From: JAUIBE01 sp035267185
Lineage (GTDB): Bacteria; Pseudomonadota; Gammaproteobacteria; Xanthomonadales; SZUA-36
NCBI GenBank assembly: GCA_035267185.1
Contig: DATFLY010000099.1
Location: 1-25,994, forward strand
Length of the DNA: 25,994 bases
Reading direction: 5' to 3'
In this document: one piece after another, positions 1 through 8,722 of the stretch
Layout of the letters: each line of letters begins with the position of its first letter
How positions within the stretch are numbered: the first letter of the stretch is position 1
The notes under the pieces: model-generated
Told to the model about the DNA's origin: nothing
Databases searched by the model: none
What the model saw: the letters and a program-made list of their open reading frames with translations, nothing else
Position numbers and translations under genes: made by a program

Positions 1-1
1 T

Positions 2-487
2 AACAACCAGGCTTACCTTGTTTTTGCAAACGACGAGCTGGAGCAACGTGCTGGAAAAGGAGAGGCCTCAAATATCACCCGTCTGAACAGCGAAGCCGGC
101 GATCTGAAACTGGATGAAGGGAAGTATGACGCAGCGCTGGCCATTTTGACCTGGCACGACTTTTACTATGTTGATCCTGACATTGGATGGGGAAAAATTG
201 ACTCAGGGTTCATGGTTGAGACTCTTTGTCATGCGCTGAAGCCCGGCGCAGTGCTGGGAATCGTTGATCACGTCGCCGAACCCGGTGGCGATGTATGGGA
301 GACAGCACAGACTCTGCATCGCATTGATCCGGAAAGGATCAAATCCGACCTGAAGGGAAGCTGTTTCGAGTTCGAAGCAGAAGCAGATTTTCTTCGCAAC
401 CCGAATGACGATTACAGCATCAATATGTACAACGAGAAGGTACGCGGTAAAACTGACCGGGTGGTTTACCGGTATCGCCGCAAGTAA
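2..487 (+). CDS. SAM-dependent methyltransferase, C-terminal part (5' end outside window)
   Basis: The frame is open from the left edge, so the start lies upstream and only about 161 C-terminal residues are visible. The visible part reads as the second half of a class I methyltransferase fold. It has a strand with an acidic end (VFANDELEQR), then LAILTWHDFYY as the strand-4/motif region, then LKPGAVLGIVDH, the typical post-motif strand where the product is handled, and ends YRYRRK. The LTWHDFY stretch and overall pattern remind me of the predicted methyltransferase family COG4798, often annotated only as class I SAM-dependent methyltransferase. The substrate is unknown. The SAM-binding glycine loop is not in the window. 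The gene is convergent with lpd, with only 9 bp between the stop codons, so it does not belong to the metabolic cluster. Family placement is moderately sure; specificity cannot be given. Confidence 0.75.
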   Translation, partial: NNQAYLVFANDELEQRAGKGEASNITRLNSEAGDLKLDEGKYDAALAILTWHDFYYVDPDIGWGKIDSGFMVETLCHALKPGAVLGIVDHVAEPGGDVWETAQTLHRIDPERIKSDLKGSCFEFEAEADFLRNPNDDYSINMYNEKVRGKTDRVVYRYRRK

Positions 488-496
488 CCCGAATTA

Positions 497-2281
497 CTAT
501 CGTTTGGGAATGTAGAGATCCGTCACTGTCCCTTCGAATACTTCCGCTGCTAATCCCACGGTTTCTGAAAGTGTCGGGTGCGGATGAATGGTCAGGCCAA
601 TGTCTGAAACCTCGCAACCCATTTCTATGGCCAGGGCACATTCAGAAATCAGGTCACCCGCATGCGGACCAACAATTCCGGCGCCGATGATTCGATCGGT
701 TGCCTTGTCAAAGATCAGCTTGGAAAAACCCTCAGGCCGATCGATGCCCAACGCACGGCCACTGGCCGCCCAGGGAAACTTGCCAACCCCGTAGTCATGG
801 CCCGCCTTTTTGGCTTCGGTCTCGGTCACGCCAACCCAGGCGACCTCGGGATCGGTATAAGCGACCGAGGGAATCACGCGTGCATCAAACGCGCTTTTTT
901 CTCCGGCACAAACCTCTGCAGCCACTTTGCCTTCATGGGTGGCCTTGTGGGCAAGCATGGGCTGGCCGACAACGTCACCGATTGCAAAAATGTGCGAAAC
1001 ATTGGTGCGCATCTGGGTATCCACATCGATGAAACCCCGATCTGAAACGGCAAGCCCTGCCTTATCGGCTGAGATTTTCAGTCCGTTTGGTGAACGACCC
1101 ACGGCCACCAGCACGCGATCGTAAGTCTCGCTCTCCGGCGCTTTTGCACCTTCGAAATGAGCCACGAGACCAGCGTCTGTTGCCTCCACACCAGTGACTT
1201 TCGTTTCGAGATAAATGGCCTTGTACATCCCATTGATTCGCTTCTGCAATGGCCGAACCAGGTCAGGATCTGCACCTGTCATCAACTGCGGGAGAAGTTC
1301 AACAACTGTCACTTCGCTACCAAGCGCACTATATACGCAAGCCATCTCAAGGCCGATGATGCCTCCGCCAATCACCAGAAGGCGACCAGGGATATCCTCG
1401 AGTTCGAGCGCGCTGGTCGAATCAAGAACCCGCGGGTCATCGTGTGGAATAAAAGGAAGCTCAACCGATTGGGACCCCACGGCAACGATGATATTTGCAA
1501 ATGTAATCTGGCGCTCACCGTCGGGCGTCTCAACTGCAAGTTCGTGCGACCCGCTTAACTGGCCCACACCATGAACGACCTCCACTTTGCGCTTTTTGGC
1601 CATTCCGGCAAGACCGCCGGTGAGCTTTCCGACCACACCATCCTTGTAATCCCGCAAAGTATCGAGATCGATTTCAGGCTCGCCAAAACGCACACCGTGT
1701 TGAGCCATGGCAGCCGCTTCATCAATGATCTGGGCCGTATGCAGAAGGGCTTTTGAAGGAATACAACCTACATTCAGACAAACGCCACCCAGCGATGAAT
1801 AGCGTTCCACGATGGCTGTTTTCAATCCCAGGTCTGCAGCACGAAACGCAGCCGTGTAACCTCCCGGTCCGGACCCCAGGACAACCACATCAAAATCGTA
1901 ATCGTGCTCTTCTTCCACCTGAGCAGAATCCTGCGGTTCAGATTGCGACGATGCGGCCGATTCGGAGTTGTCTTTCTTCTCGGTTGAAGGTGCCGCTTCC
2001 TCTTTTCCTGGTTCTTTCTCTGGCTCTGCAGGCGCTGACTCTGCAGCCGTCAGCGTGAGAATAAGGTCACCCTCGCTGACCTCATCATCCAATGAAACAT
2101 TCATCGAATCGATGACGCCATCGGCCGGTGAAGGCACCTCCATGGTGGCCTTGTCGCTCTCCAGGGTAATCAGCGATTGTTCCTTCTCGACCGAATCGCC
2201 AGCCTTCACCAGCACTTCGATGACCGGGACCTTGTCAAAATCACCAATATCAGGAACCCGTACTTCTATGGAATCACTCAT
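497..2281 (-). CDS. lpdA: dihydrolipoyl dehydrogenase (E3) with N-terminal lipoyl domain
   Basis: This is the E3 subunit of the pyruvate dehydrogenase complex, which reoxidises dihydrolipoamide with FAD and NAD+. The 594 residues are longer than a plain E3 (about 475) because of an added N-terminal lipoyl domain (residues 1-80, lipoyl lysine K44 in ESDKATMEVPSP). An acidic Ala/Pro/Glu/Ser linker (about 80-127) follows. The FAD-binding GSGPGG is near 136-141, the redox disulfide is C168/C173 in GGVCLNVGC, the second Rossmann motif (GGGIIGLE) binds NAD, and the C-terminal HPTLSE provides catalytic H568 and E573. It is the last gene of the cluster, 17 bp after aceF. I see no good Shine-Dalgarno sequence before the ATG, so coupling to aceF is likely. 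E3 with a lipoyl domain is known in several proteobacteria, so this is a family variant and not a novelty. Confidence 0.97.
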   Translation of the reverse strand: MSDSIEVRVPDIGDFDKVPVIEVLVKAGDSVEKEQSLITLESDKATMEVPSPADGVIDSMNVSLDDEVSEGDLILTLTAAESAPAEPEKEPGKEEAAPSTEKKDNSESAASSQSEPQDSAQVEEEHDYDFDVVVLGSGPGGYTAAFRAADLGLKTAIVERYSSLGGVCLNVGCIPSKALLHTAQIIDEAAAMAQHGVRFGEPEIDLDTLRDYKDGVVGKLTGGLAGMAKKRKVEVVHGVGQLSGSHELAVETPDGERQITFANIIVAVGSQSVELPFIPHDDPRVLDSTSALELEDIPGRLLVIGGGIIGLEMACVYSALGSEVTVVELLPQLMTGADPDLVRPLQKRINGMYKAIYLETKVTGVEATDAGLVAHFEGAKAPESETYDRVLVAVGRSPNGLKISADKAGLAVSDRGFIDVDTQMRTNVSHIFAIGDVVGQPMLAHKATHEGKVAAEVCAGEKSAFDARVIPSVAYTDPEVAWVGVTETEAKKAGHDYGVGKFPWAASGRALGIDRPEGFSKLIFDKATDRIIGAGIVGPHAGDLISECALAIEMGCEVSDIGLTIHPHPTLSETVGLAAEVFEGTVTDLYIPKR

Positions 2282-2298
2282 ATGATTTCAGTCACCAT

Positions 2299-3681
2299 CT
2301 AGAGAGTCAGCCTGCGAAGGTCTTCCAGCCGACTGGCAAGATAACGGGTGAATCGGGCCGCAGAAGCGCCATCAATAACCCGATGGTCGTAGCTCAGCGA
2401 CAGGGGCAGTACGAGACGCGGTTTGAACGACTCGCCATCCCAGACCGGGCTCATCTTGTGCCGCGATACACCAAGAATGGCGACCTCGGGCATATTGATG
2501 ATGGGCGTGAACCCGGTTCCTCCAATTCCGCCAAGGCTGGAAATTGAGAAACAACCGCCAGACATGTCCGTCGGGGTAAGTTTACCGTCCCGGGCCTTCG
2601 TGCTGACATCAGCAAGTTCCTTGCCCAGTTCCATGATTCCCTTGGTCTCACAGTTGCGAAGCACTGGCACAACCAGACCATCCGGGGTATCCACTGCGAT
2701 TCCGATATTGAAGTATTTCTTGCGGATCAGATGTTCGCCTGACGGATCGAGGGAAGCATTGAAGTCCGGAAATTTTTTCAGCGCTGCAACGCTCGCCTTG
2801 ATCAGGAACACCAACGGTGTCAATTTGAAGCCCTGGGCTTCTGCCTCAGGAGCACTGGATTTCCGGAAAGCCTCCATGTCCGTAATGTCAGCTTCATCGT
2901 TTTGTGTCACATGCGGAATACTGACCCAGTTGCGATGCAGGAACGGGCCGGACAATTTCTGGATTCGGGTCAGTTCTACCTTTTCGGTTTCCCCGTATTT
3001 GCTGAAATCAACTTTTGGGGCCGCCGGAAGATCAAATGGCATGCCTTCGCCCGCTGACGGGCTGCTGGCGGATTGTCCACTCAATGCGGTTTTTACGAAG
3101 CCGGTGACGTCTTCCCGAACAATTCTGCCACCGCTGGCTGTGCCTTTGACCTGCAGGAGGTCCACACCCAGTTCGCGTGCGAAACGCCGAATGGCCGGGC
3201 TGGCATAAGGCACCCGGGATGGGTCAACGGCAGGCAGGCCACTGGCAGGTGGTTCAGGTCGCTTTGAAGGTGCTGGTACGGGACCGGTTTTGAGTGGCCG
3301 GGACTCCGGTTCCCCGGTCGTTTCGTTGTCGTCGGAATCATCCGATCTTTTGTCCTGGTCCTGGTCCTGGTCCTGGTCCGGCTCTTTTTGAGATTCCTCT
3401 GGTTCGGAGCGGGGTTCTTCCTCGTCTTCCGAGGCCGGTTCAGAAGCCTCAATCACTGCGACCACATCCCCTTCTGAAACGGTGTCGTCCAGGGATACTT
3501 TCAATTCGATAACTCGTCCTGCTGCAGGCGATGGCACTTCCATTGTCGCCTTGTCGCTCTCGAGCGTGATCAGCGACTGCTCTTCGCTGACCTCGTCGCC
3601 TTCTGACACCAGTACTTCGATGACGGGAACGTCTTCGAAGTCGCCAATGTCCGGCACTTTGATTTCAATGGTGTTGCTCAT
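2299..3681 (-). CDS. aceF: dihydrolipoyllysine-residue acetyltransferase (E2 of pyruvate dehydrogenase)
   Basis: This is the core E2 subunit of the pyruvate dehydrogenase complex, which passes the acetyl group from lipoamide to CoA. Its 460 residues hold one lipoyl domain (1-78, lipoyl K44), a long acidic linker (about 80-155) containing a run of Asp-Gln pairs (102-110), a peripheral subunit-binding domain (about 158-196, starting VPYASPAIRRFAREL), and the catalytic domain to the end. The catalytic domain has the DHRVIDG motif, with H433 and D437. E. coli AceF has three lipoyl domains; here there is one, with another carried by Lpd. The start lies 3 bp after the aceE stop and has no clear Shine-Dalgarno sequence (TAA-att-ATG), so translation probably depends on ribosomes finishing aceE. 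Identification is firm. Confidence 0.97.
   Translation of the reverse strand: MSNTIEIKVPDIGDFEDVPVIEVLVSEGDEVSEEQSLITLESDKATMEVPSPAAGRVIELKVSLDDTVSEGDVVAVIEASEPASEDEEEPRSEPEESQKEPDQDQDQDQDKRSDDSDDNETTGEPESRPLKTGPVPAPSKRPEPPASGLPAVDPSRVPYASPAIRRFARELGVDLLQVKGTASGGRIVREDVTGFVKTALSGQSASSPSAGEGMPFDLPAAPKVDFSKYGETEKVELTRIQKLSGPFLHRNWVSIPHVTQNDEADITDMEAFRKSSAPEAEAQGFKLTPLVFLIKASVAALKKFPDFNASLDPSGEHLIRKKYFNIGIAVDTPDGLVVPVLRNCETKGIMELGKELADVSTKARDGKLTPTDMSGGCFSISSLGGIGGTGFTPIINMPEVAILGVSRHKMSPVWDGESFKPRLVLPLSLSYDHRVIDGASAARFTRYLASRLEDLRRLTL
3355..3378. repeat. hexanucleotide repeat in aceF coding an Asp-Gln run
   Basis: The unit ctggtc occurs four times in a row, flanked by a half unit. On the coding strand it gives repeated Asp-Gln (residues 102-110 of AceF) in the acidic linker after the lipoyl domain. 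Because the unit is 6 bp, copy-number changes keep the frame and only alter linker length. Confidence 0.9.
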
Positions 3682-3684
3682 AAT

Positions 3685-6390
3685 TTAGACGTGCGCCGGA
3701 TTTGGTTTGTCGGGATCGATGCCAAGTTTGCTGCGTGCTTCAAGCAAATCAGACTGTTCGATTTCACCCTGTTCATACAAGGCATAAAGCGCGGAATACG
3801 CCACCTGGAATCGATCAACTTCAAAGAAGCGGCGCAATTTTTCACGCGTGTCTGAGCGGCCAAAACCATCAGTACCCAGAACGATGTAATCCGCCTGCGG
3901 CAGGAAACCCCGAATCTGGTCAGCAAAGGCACGAACATAATCGGTTGCTGCAATGACGGGCCCTGAGTGGCCTTCCATGCATTCAGCCACCCAGGATTTC
4001 CTGGCTGTCTTGTCAGGATTGAGGCGATTCCAGCGCGCACAATCGAGAGCATCACGCTTCAACTCCGTGAAGCTGGTCGCACTCCAGATGTCTGACTTCA
4101 CGCCATAGTCCTTCTCAAGCATTTCGGCTGCTGCAACGACCTCCCTGAGAATCGTTCCTGAACCCATCAACTGGACACAGGGATCTTTGTCCGATGCTCC
4201 ATCAGTACCTTTTTGCAAAAGGTAAAGACCTTTTCTGATGCCCTCATCCGCTCCTTCGGGCATTTCAGGGTGGCTGTAATTCTCGTTCATCACCGTGATG
4301 TAGTAATAAACGTCTTCCTGCTCCTGGACCATTCGCCGCAATCCATCCTGAACCAGAACGGCTACTTCATAGGCGAATGTCGGATCATAGGACACACAAT
4401 TGGGCACCATGGCCGACATCATGTGACTGTTGCCATCTTCATGCTGCAGGCCTTCGCCATTCAGTGTCGTTCGTCCGGCGGTGCCACCAATCAGGAATCC
4501 TCGCGCCCGAAGGTCACCCGCTGCCCAGCACAGGTCGCCGATTCGCTGGAAACCGAACATGGAATAAAAAATGTAGAAAGGAATCATCTGCTCACCGCTG
4601 ACCGCATAACTGGACGCAGCAGCAATCCAGGACGACATGGCACCTGCTTCAGTGATGCCCTCCTGCAGGATCTGGCCTTTCTGGTCTTCCTTGTAAAACA
4701 TCAGCTGGTCGGAGTCGACTGGTGTGTAGAGCTGGCCGACCGATGAATAAATTCCAAGCTGCCTGAACATGCCTTCCATGCCAAACGTGCGAGCTTCATC
4801 AGCAACGATTGGAACCAGCCTGGGACCCAGGGTCTTGTCCCTGAGAATGATTGCCAGGGTGCGAACAAAGGCCATGGTCGTGCTGATTTCCCGCTCTCCC
4901 GTGGACTTGAACAGTGTTTCGAATGCTTCAAGCCCTGGGGTCTGCATGGCTTCAATTTCATGACGACGCTGCGGCAGCGGACCACCCAGCTCTGCACGGC
5001 GTTCGCGCAGGTACTGCACCTCTTCGCTGTCTTCACCAGGATGGTAGTAGGGTATTTCTTCCAGGTCTTCATCCGGGATGGGCACATTGAAACGGTCCCG
5101 GAATTGTCGGACGGACTGGATATCCATTTTCTTTTGTTGATGGGTAATGTTCTGCGCCTCGCCAGCTTCACCCATGCCGTAACCCTTCACGGTCTTGGCC
5201 AGGATCACCGTTGGCTGACCCTCGTGTCCCGTGGCCGCGTGATAAGCCGCGTAAACCTTGTGGGGGTCGTGTCCGCCCCGGTTGAGCCTCCAGATGTCCG
5301 TGTCAGACATGTTTGCCACCATCTCCAGCAGCTCAGGGTATTTGCCAAAGAAGTGCTCACGCGTGTACGCACCACCCTTGGCTTTGTAATTCTGGTATTC
5401 CCCATCGACTGCCTCTTCCATCCGCTGCCGCAGCAGGCCGTCCTTATCACGCGCCAGCAAAGGATCCCAATATGAGCCCCACAAAACCTTGATGACATTC
5501 CAGCCGGAACCGCGGAATACACCTTCCAGTTCCTGGATGATCTTGCCGTTGCCCCGAACCGGTCCATCCAGCCGCTGGAGGTTGCAGTTGACAACGAAAA
5601 TCAGGTTGTCCAGCTTCTCGCGGCCGGCGAGTGAAATGGCGCCCAATGACTCGGGCTCATCAGATTCACCATCGCCAATGAAACACCAGACCTTGCGGTC
5701 AGAGGTATCCGCTATTCCACGATTGTGGAGATACTTGAGAAAACGCGCCTGGTAAATCGCCATGATGGGGCCCAGGCCCATGGAAACGGTAGGAAACTGC
5801 CAAAAATTGGGCATCAGCCACGGATGCGGGTAGGAACTCAGACCACCCGGCTCTGACTCTTCCCTGAACCGATCCATCTGGCTGGCATCGGTACGACCTT
5901 CCAGGAACGCCCGCGCATAGATTCCGGGTGAAGAGTGGCCCTGGATATAAATCAGATCGCCGCCGCCAGGATGATCAGGACCTCGAAAGAAATGATTAAA
6001 ACCGATATCGTAAAGTGTCGCTGCGGACGCGAAACTGGCAATATGGCCACCCAGTTCCCCACCGCGTTTTCCAGCGCGCAGAACCATGGCCATGGCATTC
6101 CATCGAATGATTGACTTGATGCGCCGCTCAATTGCATTGTTACCGGGTGAGTGCTCCTGCATATGCGGGGGTATGGTGTTGATGTACGCAGTTGTGGCGT
6201 CATAGGGAAGATGGCCACCGGAGCGACGCGTGTAGTCCACCAGCTTTTCAATCAGGTAATGTGCGCGGCCAGGGCCCTGGTGTTCAATGACCGCCTGGAG
6301 TGACTCGAGCCATTCATTGGTTTCCAGCGGATCGTTGTCGGTGGTTGGAACATCATCCACCCTGGTGACCTTCTTGTTGTCACTACTCAT
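3685..6390 (-). CDS. aceE: pyruvate dehydrogenase E1 component, homodimeric type
   Basis: This thiamine diphosphate-dependent E1 decarboxylates pyruvate and acetylates the lipoyl group of AceF. The 901 residues fit the homodimeric AceE family (E. coli about 887). The TPP/Mg motif is GDGESDEPE at 239-247, closing with NCN at 268-270. Conserved AceE stretches are present: HIASFASAATLYDIGFNHF (about 116-134), IYIQGHSSPGIYAR, and a C-terminal GTDGFGRSDTR. The start ATG overlaps the maeB stop by 4 bp (ATGA) and has a GGAG 7 nt upstream inside the end of maeB. The order E1-E2-E3 downstream is the usual pdh order; a malic enzyme directly upstream in the same unit is less usual. No regulatory gene such as pdhR is adjacent. 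Confidence 0.98.
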   Translation of the reverse strand: MSSDNKKVTRVDDVPTTDNDPLETNEWLESLQAVIEHQGPGRAHYLIEKLVDYTRRSGGHLPYDATTAYINTIPPHMQEHSPGNNAIERRIKSIIRWNAMAMVLRAGKRGGELGGHIASFASAATLYDIGFNHFFRGPDHPGGGDLIYIQGHSSPGIYARAFLEGRTDASQMDRFREESEPGGLSSYPHPWLMPNFWQFPTVSMGLGPIMAIYQARFLKYLHNRGIADTSDRKVWCFIGDGESDEPESLGAISLAGREKLDNLIFVVNCNLQRLDGPVRGNGKIIQELEGVFRGSGWNVIKVLWGSYWDPLLARDKDGLLRQRMEEAVDGEYQNYKAKGGAYTREHFFGKYPELLEMVANMSDTDIWRLNRGGHDPHKVYAAYHAATGHEGQPTVILAKTVKGYGMGEAGEAQNITHQQKKMDIQSVRQFRDRFNVPIPDEDLEEIPYYHPGEDSEEVQYLRERRAELGGPLPQRRHEIEAMQTPGLEAFETLFKSTGEREISTTMAFVRTLAIILRDKTLGPRLVPIVADEARTFGMEGMFRQLGIYSSVGQLYTPVDSDQLMFYKEDQKGQILQEGITEAGAMSSWIAAASSYAVSGEQMIPFYIFYSMFGFQRIGDLCWAAGDLRARGFLIGGTAGRTTLNGEGLQHEDGNSHMMSAMVPNCVSYDPTFAYEVAVLVQDGLRRMVQEQEDVYYYITVMNENYSHPEMPEGADEGIRKGLYLLQKGTDGASDKDPCVQLMGSGTILREVVAAAEMLEKDYGVKSDIWSATSFTELKRDALDCARWNRLNPDKTARKSWVAECMEGHSGPVIAATDYVRAFADQIRGFLPQADYIVLGTDGFGRSDTREKLRRFFEVDRFQVAYSALYALYEQGEIEQSDLLEARSKLGIDPDKPNPAHV

Positions 6391-8702
6391 CCGGTTTCTC
6401 CATTGACAACTTCTTCCATTTTCTCAGATTGCTGCTGACGTTCATAAAGCTGTGCATCCACGACTGCCAATGCTGTCATGTTTACGATACGACGGACACT
6501 GGCTGAGGGCGTCAGCACATGAGCAGGCCTGCCGGCACCCATCAGAATGGGACCAACCGTAACGCCCTGGGAAATCACCCGGGCCAGATTAAACGCGATA
6601 TGGGCAGAATCCAGATCAGGCATGATCAGGAGATTGGCCCGCCCACGCAGTCTCGAATTTGGAAACATGTGATTTCGATACGAATCAGACAAGGCCATAT
6701 CAGCCGCCATCTCGCCATCAACCTCAAGCTCCGGAACCTGCTCATGGAGCAATGCCAGGGCTGCCTTCATCTTTTGGGCACTCTCGTCCACATGACTTCC
6801 AAACGAAGAATGAGACAGTAGCGCCACACGAGGCCTGATTCCGAAGACTCTCACGGTATTGGCCGCCATGACCGTGATCTCAGCAATTTCTTCTGCAGTC
6901 GGGTTGGGGTTGACATGAGTGTCGGCTATAAAAAACGTGCCATCGTCAGTGTTGAGTACACCAAGAGAACCGACCACGGTTCCGCCCTTTTGCAACCCCA
7001 GGACATCGATAATATTGTCAAGCTTCTTGCGATAACGGCCGACCAGCCCGGTTATCAGCGCATCAGCTTCATTGCGGTGCACCATCAGGGAGGCAATGAC
7101 ACTTGTTCTGGTACGAACAATAGCCTTGGCACCATCAGGGGAAACTCCTCGCCGCTCCATGATGGCATGGTAAGTTGTCCAGTAATCCCAGAAGCGGGGA
7201 TCTGACTCGGGATTCACCAGTTCGAAGTCCTTTCCCGCAACCAGCCTGAGGCTGGCTTTTTCGATGCGTTTTTCAACGACCTGGGGCCTGCCGATCAGGA
7301 TCGGCCGGGCCAGACCTTCATCCACAACGGCCTGCACGGCACGCAACACGACTTCTTCCTCGCCCTCAGCGAAAACCACTCGCCTGGGGTCTTTTCTGGC
7401 AGCATCAAACACCGGCTTCATCAACAGACCCGTTTTGTAGAAAAACTGCTGAAGTGATTCGGTGTAGGCGTCCATGTCCTTTATCGGACGCGTGGCCACT
7501 CCACTGTCCATGGCAGCCTGTGCAACAGCAGGTGCCAGCTGAACAAGCAGGCGCGGATCGAAGGGCTTGGGAATGATGTAGTCCGGGCCAAACTGCAAAT
7601 CATCATCGCCCATCGCGCCAGCCTCGTGCACTTCGATGCGGGTGAGTTCCGCCAGGGCATGTACGCAGGCCATTTTCATCTCATCATTGATCACCGACGC
7701 ACCAACGTCCAAAGCCCCGCGAAAGATATAAGGAAAACAAAGCACGTTATTGACCTGGTTGGGATAGTCAGAACGACCGGTCGCAATAATGGCATCCGAT
7801 CGTGCCTTTCTTGCGTCTTCAGGGCGAATTTCCGGTTCCGGATTCGCAAGCGCGAGGATAATCGGCTGATCTGCCATGCTGGCAACCATTTCCGGGCTCA
7901 GAACACCCGCAGCCGATACACCCAGGAAAATATCGGCGCCTTCCATGACAGCTGCGAGCGTGCGATGACTGGTATCGGAAGCATAGCCTGCTTTTCGGTC
8001 ATCCATATCCTCGTCACGACCCTGGTAAATCACGCCGGCCCGATCGGTGACAATGATGTTTTCCTTGTTCAGGCCGAGAATGACCAGCAGGTCCAGGCAG
8101 GCTATTCCAGCCGCACCTGCACCGGAGGCGACCAGCTTTACCGAGTCAATTGATTTGCCGACGATGTGCAGGGCATTAATGACCGCAGCAGCGGTGATAA
8201 TCGCAGTGCCGTGTTGGTCGTCGTGAAAAACAGGGATGTTCAGACGGTCTTTCAATGCCTGCTCAACGATGAAGCATTCAGGCGCCTTGATGTCTTCCAG
8301 GTTAATGCCGCCGAACGTTGGTTCAAGCGACGCAATGATTTCAATCAGGCGATCGGGGTCACGTTCCTCGATTTCGATATCGAAGACATCAATATCGGCA
8401 AACTTTTTGAACAGCACGCCCTTGCCTTCCATTACCGGCTTGGCAGCCAGCGGTCCAATGTCGCCAAGACCCAGCACCGCTGTGCCATTGGAAATTACAG
8501 CTACCAGGTTGCCGCGCGCCGTCACCTCGCTGGCAGTGGCCGGATCCTCGTGAATCAACTCGCTGGCGGCTGCAACGCCTGGCGAATACGCCAATGCAAG
8601 GTCCTGCTGAGTCGTCAGGGCCTTGGTCGGCGTAATCTTTATTTTGCCGGGCGTCGGATACCTGTGATAGTGGAGTGCGCTCTCTTTAAGATCCCGGGCC
8701 AT
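6387..8702 (-). CDS. maeB: NADP-type malic enzyme with C-terminal phosphotransacetylase-like domain
   Basis: It oxidatively decarboxylates malate to pyruvate, normally with NADP. The 771 residues match the MaeB two-domain form (about 760). An N-terminal malic enzyme domain (about 1-160, with YSPGVAAA and DIGPLAAKPVMEGK) and an NAD(P)-binding domain (about 165-400, with GAGAAGIACLDLL) are followed by a phosphotransacetylase-like domain (about 430-755). In E. coli MaeB that last domain is regulatory (acetyl-CoA sensing) and not catalytic; I assume the same here. The gene starts 20 bp after fba and overlaps aceE by 4 bp, so the enzyme that makes pyruvate is translated right before the one that uses it. 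The ribosome-binding site is weak (GGAAAATGA before ATG). Cofactor preference cannot be read with certainty from the sequence alone. Confidence 0.96.
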   Translation of the reverse strand: MARDLKESALHYHRYPTPGKIKITPTKALTTQQDLALAYSPGVAAASELIHEDPATASEVTARGNLVAVISNGTAVLGLGDIGPLAAKPVMEGKGVLFKKFADIDVFDIEIEERDPDRLIEIIASLEPTFGGINLEDIKAPECFIVEQALKDRLNIPVFHDDQHGTAIITAAAVINALHIVGKSIDSVKLVASGAGAAGIACLDLLVILGLNKENIIVTDRAGVIYQGRDEDMDDRKAGYASDTSHRTLAAVMEGADIFLGVSAAGVLSPEMVASMADQPIILALANPEPEIRPEDARKARSDAIIATGRSDYPNQVNNVLCFPYIFRGALDVGASVINDEMKMACVHALAELTRIEVHEAGAMGDDDLQFGPDYIIPKPFDPRLLVQLAPAVAQAAMDSGVATRPIKDMDAYTESLQQFFYKTGLLMKPVFDAARKDPRRVVFAEGEEEVVLRAVQAVVDEGLARPILIGRPQVVEKRIEKASLRLVAGKDFELVNPESDPRFWDYWTTYHAIMERRGVSPDGAKAIVRTRTSVIASLMVHRNEADALITGLVGRYRKKLDNIIDVLGLQKGGTVVGSLGVLNTDDGTFFIADTHVNPNPTAEEIAEITVMAANTVRVFGIRPRVALLSHSSFGSHVDESAQKMKAALALLHEQVPELEVDGEMAADMALSDSYRNHMFPNSRLRGRANLLIMPDLDSAHIAFNLARVISQGVTVGPILMGAGRPAHVLTPSASVRRIVNMTALAVVDAQLYERQQQSEKMEEVVNGETG

Positions 8703-8722
8703 TCATTTTCCAAGTTGCAGGC

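Noticed and set aside
2423..3208. Long plus-strand reading frame of 261 codons antisense to aceF
   Set aside because: It lies wholly within aceF, is rich in Ser/Pro/Thr as expected of an antisense shadow, and shows no family motif or ribosome-binding site. Similar frames antisense to maeB, pgk, tkt and aceE were rejected for the same reason.
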